DNA of 21,849 bases. It comes from Aurantimonas sp036252795. Its GTDB lineage: Bacteria; Pseudomonadota; Alphaproteobacteria; Rhizobiales; Rhizobiaceae. Numbering within the stretch: position 1 is the first letter of the stretch; the number at the start of each line of letters is the position of its first letter. A model generated the notes under the pieces. The model saw nothing but the letters and a program-made list of their open reading frames with translations. It had not been told where the DNA came from and ran no database searches. The translations under genes were made by a program, and so were the position numbers. The stretch is taken from assembly GCA_036252795.1 (NCBI GenBank), contig DASYHY010000136.1, positions 1 through 21,849 of the forward strand. The letters are read 5' to 3'. Shown here piece by piece: positions 17,010 to 21,849 of this stretch.

Positions 17010-17614
17010 GGAACGCCCGGGAACAGGGCGGCGACTGGGCGCGCTTCTTCGCAACCTGGGTGAGGCATCCGGTCAAGATGGGCGCGGTCGCGCCGTCGAG
17101 CCCTGCCTACTGCGCGATGATGGTCCGGCACGCGACCACCGAGATCGACGGCCCGATCCTGGAACTCGGCCCGGGGCTCGGCGTCGTCACCCGCACGCTG
17201 CTGAATGCCGGCGTCGCCCCGGAGCGGATCACCTCGATCGAATACGATGCCCAGTTCGCCCGGGAACTGAAGCAGCGCTTCCCGAAGGTGAACGTGATCC
17301 AGGGCGACGGCTTCGACCTCGACAAGACGCTGGGCGATGCCCGCGACGTGACGTTTGCCGCCATCCTCTTCGCCATCCCGATCGCGAGCTTCTCGCAGGC
17401 CCGGCGCCAGGCGCTGTTTAAGGACTATTTCTCGCGCCTTCTGCCGGGCGGCAATCTCACCCAGCTTTCCTATCTCTGGAAGCCTCCGGTCGAGCCCGTG
17501 CCGGGCGTCTTCTCGGTCACCCAATCTCCCATCGTCTGGGGCAACATTCCGCCGGCGCGGGTCTGGGTCTACGATCAGGATCCGCCCGCTGCGGCGAAGG
17601 CCGCGCAGCATTGA
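16988..17614 (+). CDS. Class I SAM-dependent methyltransferase, PmtA-like (second of a tandem pair)
   Basis: A 208-residue paralogue of the preceding protein. Shared features run along the whole length: ARFF at 18-21, MGAV-PSS at 31-38, motif I ILELGPGLGVVTRTL (57-71), an acidic ribose ligand Glu85 in SIEYD, QGD at 105-107, LTQLSYLWKPPVEPV, and the C-terminal NIPPARVWVY, which matches NLPPARVLVY in its neighbour. The SSLPLF stretch of the first copy is FAIPIA here, so substrate choice may differ. The ATG at 16988 lies inside the end of the first gene, in another frame, after a GA-rich run (GAGGAGAGGAACGGG). This implies coupled translation. Phospholipid N-methylation is the family expectation, not shown. 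Confidence 0.78.
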   Translation: MATEGEVRNAREQGGDWARFFATWVRHPVKMGAVAPSSPAYCAMMVRHATTEIDGPILELGPGLGVVTRTLLNAGVAPERITSIEYDAQFARELKQRFPKVNVIQGDGFDLDKTLGDARDVTFAAILFAIPIASFSQARRQALFKDYFSRLLPGGNLTQLSYLWKPPVEPVPGVFSVTQSPIVWGNIPPARVWVYDQDPPAAAKAAQH

Positions 17615-18195
17615 GCATCAACATCCTCGTCGTGCCCGGCTCGCTCCGGCTGGCTTCGCACAATCGCCGCCTCGCCGCCGAGGCGACGCGGATGCTGGCG
17701 ATGTCGGATGCGGTGGTCACGCTTCTCGACCTCGCCGACTACCCGCTGCCCATCTATGACGGCGACCACGAGGAGACGGCGGGCGTGCCGCAGAACGCCA
17801 TCCTCCTGGCGCAGCGCATCGCCGCCCAGGATGGGCTCCTGCTGGTCAGTCCGGAATACAACCATTCCGTCACGCCGCTGATGAAAAACGCCATCGACTG
17901 GACGAGCCGCGTGCGCAAGGTGCAGGGCCGGCCGATTCAGCCCTTCAAGGGGATCGTCGCAGGCCTGGCCTCCACCTCCACCGGCCGCTTCGGCGGCATG
18001 CGCGGTCTGGAGGCGCTGCGCATCGTCATGCGGGCGCTGGGCGCCGAGGTGCTCACCCAGCAATGCACCGTGGCCAGTGCGGCTGCGAGTTTCGACGAGG
18101 CCGGGCGGCTGTCCGACGACGTGGCGCGAACCTCGCTCGAGACCCTGGTCGAAAAGCTGCTCGACACGGCCCGCAGTCTCGGCCGCCACGTCTGA
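17611..18195 (+). CDS. NAD(P)H-dependent FMN reductase family protein
   Basis: A 194-residue flavodoxin-like oxidoreductase. The FMN phosphate loop is GSLRLASHN (10-18), and the second flavin loop is SPEYNHSVTPLMKNAIDW (80-97), the best-known signature of the family (compare ChrR/YieF/SsuE-type enzymes). Members reduce FMN, quinones, azo dyes or chromate with NAD(P)H; the natural substrate here is unknown. The start is a TTG whose bases overlap the stop of the methyltransferase gene (TTGA), with AAGG about ten bases upstream. No ATG lies near, and the first strand begins at residue 3, so this start is needed. It closes a three-gene overlapping cluster. Confidence 0.88.
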   Translation: MSINILVVPGSLRLASHNRRLAAEATRMLAMSDAVVTLLDLADYPLPIYDGDHEETAGVPQNAILLAQRIAAQDGLLLVSPEYNHSVTPLMKNAIDWTSRVRKVQGRPIQPFKGIVAGLASTSTGRFGGMRGLEALRIVMRALGAEVLTQQCTVASAAASFDEAGRLSDDVARTSLETLVEKLLDTARSLGRHV

Positions 18196-18234
18196 GGACG
18201 GACCCGCCCGCAGGGCCGGAGCATCGCGCGATAC

Positions 18235-18262
18235 GGAACGGCCGCCATGCTGTACAATCGTC
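18235..18262 (+). promoter_or_regulatory. Weak promoter-like boxes before the HdeD-like gene
   Basis: The 101-base gap holds TACAAT (18253-18258), a good sigma70 -10 box, but no matching -35. GGAAC (18235-18239) followed by CGTC (18259-18262) resembles the EcfG general stress promoter (GGAAC, 16-17 bases, CGTT), but the 19-base spacer is too long and one base differs. Either reading is weak. Confidence 0.2.
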
Positions 18263-18296
18263 GCGGATGACCTGCTCTCGCCGGAAGGGAAGTCGC

Positions 18297-18893
18297 ATGA
18301 CCGTCGATCCCCGTGAACGCATTTCCTCGGGTCCTTCCGGGCTCGCCGCGCGATATCTTCATGATCACTGGAAGTTCTACGCCTTCCAGGGCGCGCTGAT
18401 GATCCTCGTCGGGGTGCTGGCGCTGCTGGCGCCGTGGGCCGCGACCCTCGCCTCGACGCTCTTCTTCGGCTGGCTGCTGATCTTCGGCGGCATCGTCGGG
18501 ACGGTTTCCGCCTTCCGGGCGCGAGGCGCCCCCGGCTTCTGGTCGAACCTCATCCTGGCTTTGCTCGCCCTCCTGCTCGGCCTCGTCATCATCTACGACC
18601 CGTTCGCGGGATCGGTGACGCTGACGTGGATCCTGTCGCTGTATTTCCTCATGTTCGGCATTATCAACATCGCCATCGCCCGTGCCGTGCGCGCGTCGAC
18701 CGGCCGCTTCTGGCTGCTCCTCGTCTCCGGCGTGATCAACATCGTGTTGGCGATCTTCCTGGTGCTCGGCCTGCCGGGAACGGCGGTCTGGGCAATCGGG
18801 CTGTTCCTCGGCGTGTCCTTCATCAGCTCCGGGGCGGCGCTGCTGTTCGCAGCGCTCGATTCGAGGAACCGGACGGCCGGCCGGGCCGCTTGA
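18297..18893 (+). CDS. HdeD family (DUF308) membrane protein
   Basis: A 198-residue inner-membrane protein with six hydrophobic helices at about 28-47, 52-72, 83-100, 106-127, 138-158 and 162-187, with short loops, as in E. coli HdeD. HWKFYAFQGALMILVGVLAL near the start and LYFLMFGIINIAIA in the middle match the DUF308 repeat pattern; the protein looks like three repeated helix pairs. HdeD is linked to acid and density-dependent stress in E. coli, but its mechanism is unknown. AAGGGAAG lies just ahead of the ATG at 18297. The next gene begins four bases after its stop, so the two are cotranscribed. Confidence 0.87.
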   Translation: MTVDPRERISSGPSGLAARYLHDHWKFYAFQGALMILVGVLALLAPWAATLASTLFFGWLLIFGGIVGTVSAFRARGAPGFWSNLILALLALLLGLVIIYDPFAGSVTLTWILSLYFLMFGIINIAIARAVRASTGRFWLLLVSGVINIVLAIFLVLGLPGTAVWAIGLFLGVSFISSGAALLFAALDSRNRTAGRAA

Positions 18894-18897
18894 TACG

Positions 18898-19545
18898 ATG
18901 ACCCGAGCGACGAAGGACGTCGTGGACCGCCTGATGGCGCGCCATGGCGGCGAGACCTATGCCGAAGCCATGGGGCTCGATCTGTCCCGCGGCACCCCGA
19001 TGCCGCTGTTCCTCTGGCTGGTGGCCGCGAACCTCTTCTCCGCCCGGATCGGGGCGGATCAGGCGCTGCAGGCGGCCAGGGCGCTGAAGAAGGCGGGGCT
19101 GACGACGGCCGAGCGAATGGCCGGGGCGACCTGGAAGCAGCGCGTGCTGATCCTCAACCGCAATGGTTACGCCCGCTTCGACGAGAAGACCTCGACCTTC
19201 CTGGAGGACATGGCGAACCACTGTCTCCAGAAATATGGCGGCGACCTTCGCAGGCTGCGCGAGGCGGCGGGGCGCGATCCGGGGGAGGAACGTCGCCGGC
19301 TGAAGGTGTTCAAGGGGATCGGCGACGTCGGCGCCGACATCTTCTTTCGCGAGGTCCAGCTGTGCTGGGACGAGCTCTACCCGTTCGCCGACGCCCGATC
19401 GCTGAAAGCGGCACACAAGCTCGGGCTCGGCGACGATGCGCGGCAACTGGCCGCCCATGTCGAGCGCGCGCGCTTTCCGGCCTTGCTGACGGCGCTCGTC
19501 AGGGCCGACCTCGACAAGGCGCTGGACGACATCGCCGCCGGCTGA
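18898..19545 (+). CDS. HhH-GPD (endonuclease III superfamily) DNA glycosylase-like protein
   Basis: A 215-residue protein. A helix-hairpin-helix is visible at 136-150 (KVFKGIGDVGADIFF), followed by LYPFADARSLKAAHKLGL. When the latter is lined up with endonuclease III (VDTHVFRVSNRLGL), Asp165 falls on the family's catalytic Asp. The Lys that bifunctional enzymes carry in the hairpin is absent (Val144), and there is no C-terminal cysteine cluster for an iron-sulfur centre. If active, it would therefore be a monofunctional glycosylase. The gene starts four bases after the HdeD-like gene without a clear ribosome site, which suggests coupling. Its lesion target cannot be inferred. It ends 18 bases from the convergent SDR gene. 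Confidence 0.65.
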   Translation: MTRATKDVVDRLMARHGGETYAEAMGLDLSRGTPMPLFLWLVAANLFSARIGADQALQAARALKKAGLTTAERMAGATWKQRVLILNRNGYARFDEKTSTFLEDMANHCLQKYGGDLRRLREAAGRDPGEERRRLKVFKGIGDVGADIFFREVQLCWDELYPFADARSLKAAHKLGLGDDARQLAAHVERARFPALLTALVRADLDKALDDIAAG

Positions 19546-19563
19546 CGCCGCACCACGGATGCC

Positions 19564-20319
19564 TCAGACGTGCTGGCCGCCATTGATGTGCAGCTCGGCG
19601 CCATGGACGTAGGAGGATTGATTCGAGCACAGGAAGTAGATCACGTCCGCGACCTCCGCCGTCTGGCCGAGCCGGCGCAGCGGGATGTCGTCGATCATCT
19701 TCTCGGTCCCCGGCGAGAGGATCGCGGTCTCGATCTCGCCCGGCGCGATGGCGTTGACGCGGATTCCCGAAGGCCCGAAATCCGCCGCCATCTCGCGGGT
19801 CAGCGAGTTCAGCGCAGCCTTCGACGTCGCGTAGGCGGTGCCGGCGAAAGGATGCACCCGGCTGCCGACGATCGAGGTCACGTTGACGATCGACCCGCGC
19901 GCTGCGGTGAGTTCCTTGACCAGTCCGCGCGCCAGCATGATCGGCGCGAAGAAATTGACCTGGAAGACGTCCCGCCAGACATGCATCGGCGTACGGATCG
20001 AATCCATCCGCGCGCCGGCCTCGCCCTTGGGCGAGATCGCGGCGTTGTTGACCAGCGCGTGCAGCTGCGAGCCGTTGGCCTCGAGGCGGCGACGGATCTC
20101 CGAGATCGCGTAGCCGACATCCTCCTGGTCCGACAGGTCGACGCGGATGTGATCCTCCGGTCCCGCCGGCCACGGGCAGTTGTCGGCGAACTCCTGGCGC
20201 GAGCAGGTGATCACCCGCCAGCCCTCGCGGGAGAAGCGCTTTACCGTCGCGTGGCCGATACCCCTCGAGGCACCCGTCAGGACCAGGGTCTTGCGGTCGT
20301 CGCCTGGTGTCTGCGACAT
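19564..20319 (-). CDS. Short-chain dehydrogenase/reductase (SDR) family oxidoreductase
   Basis: A 251-residue classical SDR. The Rossmann motif TGASRGIG (15-22) binds NAD(P)H, NNAA is at 91-94, and Asn122 with Ser149, Tyr163 and Lys167 (YATSK) form the usual catalytic tetrad. VNAIAPGEIETAI follows at about 188-200, and the C-terminus ends in VHGAELHINGGQHV, close to the family consensus. An extra stretch after the first beta-alpha unit (EFADNCPWPAGPEDH, 43-57) is not standard and may shape cofactor choice. Arg41 after the second strand could favour NADPH. Substrate is unknown. AGGAAAGAG lies eight to sixteen bases before the ATG. The gene is divergent from the ABC transporter and stands alone. 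Confidence 0.93.
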   Translation of the reverse strand: MSQTPGDDRKTLVLTGASRGIGHATVKRFSREGWRVITCSRQEFADNCPWPAGPEDHIRVDLSDQEDVGYAISEIRRRLEANGSQLHALVNNAAISPKGEAGARMDSIRTPMHVWRDVFQVNFFAPIMLARGLVKELTAARGSIVNVTSIVGSRVHPFAGTAYATSKAALNSLTREMAADFGPSGIRVNAIAPGEIETAILSPGTEKMIDDIPLRRLGQTAEVADVIYFLCSNQSSYVHGAELHINGGQHV

Positions 20320-20409
20320 CGGCGGATCTCTTTCCTGTTGGACGCGCTGCGGCGATTGCCATCACTTGGCGATCAAGGCAATGCGAGCGGCGGGGGCACC
20401 GGTTGCTTT

Positions 20410-20438
20410 TGGCACGAGTGGCGGGCCATCTGGCACGA
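20410..20438. promoter_or_regulatory. Two direct TGGCACGA repeats, 21 bases apart
   Basis: TGGCACGA occurs at 20410-20417 and again at 20431-20438 in the 174-base gap between the divergent SDR and ABC transporter genes. The 21-base period is two turns of the helix, as for a regulator binding one face of DNA. Neither copy has the GC box needed for a sigma54 promoter. The operator role is inferred. Confidence 0.25.
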
Positions 20439-20493
20439 TGTGAGGCCAGTCGGCGGAAATGTCGAGTGGCTGGCGGTGAACAGGGAGTACGCA

Positions 20494-21714
20494 ATGTTGG
20501 TGAAGTTGCTCAGGCTGGGCGCGCTGGCTGCCCTGCTGGCTGCCGCGGCACAGCCGGCCGTGGCGGATCCCGATCCCGCGGACTGGCCTTCCGTCGAAGC
20601 CGAGGCCTCGGGCCAGACCGTCTATTTCAACGCCTGGGGCGGCTCATCGTCGATCAACGACTACATTCGCTGGGTCGCGGACGAGGTGCAGCGCGAGTTC
20701 GGCGTGACGCTCAACCATGTCAAGCTGGAGGATACGGCGACCGCGGTGGCCAAGGTGATCGCCGAGAAGGCCGCCGGCCGCGACGAGGACGGCTCGGTCG
20801 ACCTCATCTGGATCAACGGCGAGAACTTCGTCTCGATGCAGGAGCAGGGGCTGCTGGCTGACGGCTTCGCCACCGAGCTGCCGAACTGGCGCTATGTCGA
20901 CACCGGCAACCCGAGCGTCACCACCGATTTCACCGTGCCGACGCTCGGCCAGGAATCACCCTGGGGCGGCGCCAAGATGGTGTTCTTCGCCGACACGGCG
21001 CGCTCGGGCCCGGTGGCCGACATGCCGGACGATACCGATGCGCTGCTGGCCTGGGCCAACGCGCATCCGGGCCGCTTCTCCTATCCGGCGCCGCCGGATT
21101 TCGTCGGCTCGAGCTTCCTCAAGCAGGTGCTGATCGAACAGATCGAGGATCCCTCGCTGCTGGCCGAGCCGGTCGACGAGGCGAATTTCGACGCGGTGAC
21201 CGCCCCGCTCTGGCGCTGGCTGGACGAGATCCGGCCGGTGCTCTGGCGGGAGGGGCGCGACTACCCGCAGAACTATCCGGCGATGAAGCAGCTTCTCGCC
21301 GATGCCGAGCTCGACATCATCTTCGCCTTCAACCCCGCCGAAGCCTCGGCGGCGATCGCCGCCGGCGAATTGCCGGACACGGTGCGCTCCTTCGTGTTTC
21401 CGGGCGGCACGCTCGGCAACACGCACTTCGTCGCCATTCCCTATAATTCCAGCGCTCAAGCTGGCGCCATGGTGGTGGCGAACTTCCTGCTGTCGCCGGA
21501 GGCGCAGCTGCGCAAGGAAGACCCCGCCTATTGGGGCGACCCGACGGTCCTGAGCATGGAAAGCCTGTCGGAAGCCGACCGGGCGGCCTTTGCCGCAATC
21601 GACCGCGGCCCCGCAACCCTTTCGCCTGACGAACTCGGCCCCGTCCTGCCGGAGCCGCACGCCTCCTGGATGACGCGGATCGAGGAGGAGTGGGCGAAGC
21701 GCTACGGCAGTTGA
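20494..21714 (+). CDS. ABC transporter substrate-binding protein, YnjB type
   Basis: A 406-residue periplasmic binding protein. The signal peptide (1-24) has a Lys/Arg start, a Leu/Ala core and an AVA-D cleavage site. Mature segments YFNAWGGSSSINDYIRWVADE (44-64), LNHVKLEDTA (73-82) and SVDLIWINGENF (101-112) match the E. coli YnjB family as I know it; VPTLGQESPWGGAKMVF is the expected hinge region. It belongs to the broad class that binds iron, thiamine, polyamines or sulfate-like ligands, and the ligand of YnjB itself is unknown. GGGAG lies six bases before the ATG. The permease gene follows 23 bases later, so an ynjBCD-like operon is expected to continue past the window. Confidence 0.88.
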   Translation: MLVKLLRLGALAALLAAAAQPAVADPDPADWPSVEAEASGQTVYFNAWGGSSSINDYIRWVADEVQREFGVTLNHVKLEDTATAVAKVIAEKAAGRDEDGSVDLIWINGENFVSMQEQGLLADGFATELPNWRYVDTGNPSVTTDFTVPTLGQESPWGGAKMVFFADTARSGPVADMPDDTDALLAWANAHPGRFSYPAPPDFVGSSFLKQVLIEQIEDPSLLAEPVDEANFDAVTAPLWRWLDEIRPVLWREGRDYPQNYPAMKQLLADAELDIIFAFNPAEASAAIAAGELPDTVRSFVFPGGTLGNTHFVAIPYNSSAQAGAMVVANFLLSPEAQLRKEDPAYWGDPTVLSMESLSEADRAAFAAIDRGPATLSPDELGPVLPEPHASWMTRIEEEWAKRYGS

Positions 21715-21737
21715 GGCGAGACGGCAGGCATGGCGCG

Positions 21738-21849
21738 ATGCGGGCGCTGACGCTTCCTTCGCTGATCGCCTTCGCACTCGCGGCGCCCGTCTTCGTCGGA
21801 ATGGCCGGCGTGGCGCTGCCGGCCTTCGGCTATCTTCCGGCGCTGGGCG
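21738..21849 (+). CDS. ABC transporter permease, N-terminal fragment (YnjC type)
   Basis: An open frame from the ATG at 21738 runs off the right edge after 37 codons. It reads MRALTLPSLIAFALAAPVFV and continues hydrophobic with GLPxLG-type residues, as in the first membrane helix of a permease. Its place 23 bases after the binding protein gene supports the assignment. The upstream ATG at 21730 is closed after six codons. YnjC-type permeases are long fused proteins; that cannot be checked here. Confidence 0.65.
   Translation, partial: MRALTLPSLIAFALAAPVFVGMAGVALPAFGYLPALG

Noticed and set aside
20405..20445. sigma54 promoter suggested by two TGGCAC words
   Set aside because: Neither copy has TTGC at the proper distance for the -12 element.

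Overview
The window is GC-rich, densely coded DNA from an alphaproteobacterium, most likely of the order Hyphomicrobiales (Rhizobiales). The evidence is the alphaproteobacterial-type dnaK promoter, a rhizobial PmtA-like methyltransferase pair just after dnaJ, a LOV histidine kinase of the HWE/HisKA_2 type, a full CtrA-type box, and a tiny membrane peptide of a type I recall from rhizobia. A family such as Aurantimonadaceae would fit, but the sequence alone does not settle it. There is no sign of phage, insertion sequence, CRISPR array, tRNA or rRNA; this is core chromosome.

Layout, left to right. (1) 1-2524, minus strand: a probable operon of LOV-domain histidine kinase, pyrF, a DUF1330 protein and an unidentified gene cut by the left edge, with a sigma70-like promoter at 2497-2524. 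(2) 2582-5509, minus: polA, a complete three-domain DNA polymerase I. (3) 5510-6165: a long gap that holds a strongly structured, terminator-ended stretch (about 5757-5934), which I propose is an undescribed small RNA. (4) 6166-8712, plus: an M20 metallopeptidase and a MipA/OmpV-type outer-membrane protein, with a terminator between them. (5) 8945-11197, plus: a class A penicillin-binding protein with a TTAA-N7-TTAA (CtrA-type) box upstream. It converges, across a 14-bp bidirectional terminator, on a 24-residue membrane peptide gene. (6) 11542-16207, plus: dnaK with a heat-shock promoter and a strong terminator, an acyltransferase-3 membrane enzyme, then dnaJ. (7) 16323-18195, plus: two tandem paralogous SAM methyltransferases of PmtA type and an NAD(P)H-dependent FMN reductase, all overlapping or touching. 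(8) 18297-19545, plus: an HdeD-like membrane protein and an HhH-GPD (DNA glycosylase-like) protein. (9) 19564-20319, minus: an SDR oxidoreductase. (10) 20494 to the right edge, plus: a YnjB-type ABC transporter binding protein and the first codons of its permease.

Themes: protein folding (DnaK/DnaJ), envelope building (PBP1A, acyltransferase, PmtA-like enzymes, MipA, HdeD), DNA replication and repair (PolA, glycosylase-like protein), pyrimidine synthesis coupled to a light sensor, and one uptake system. The most novel item is the candidate small RNA, which has three hairpins. Two of its loops share the 8-base pyrimidine motif TCCCCCTC, able to pair with Shine-Dalgarno sequences. Next in interest are the photoreceptor kinase coupled to pyrF and carrying a large insertion in its ATP-binding domain, the dnaK-dnaJ pair split by an acyltransferase, and the tandem PmtA-like enzymes.
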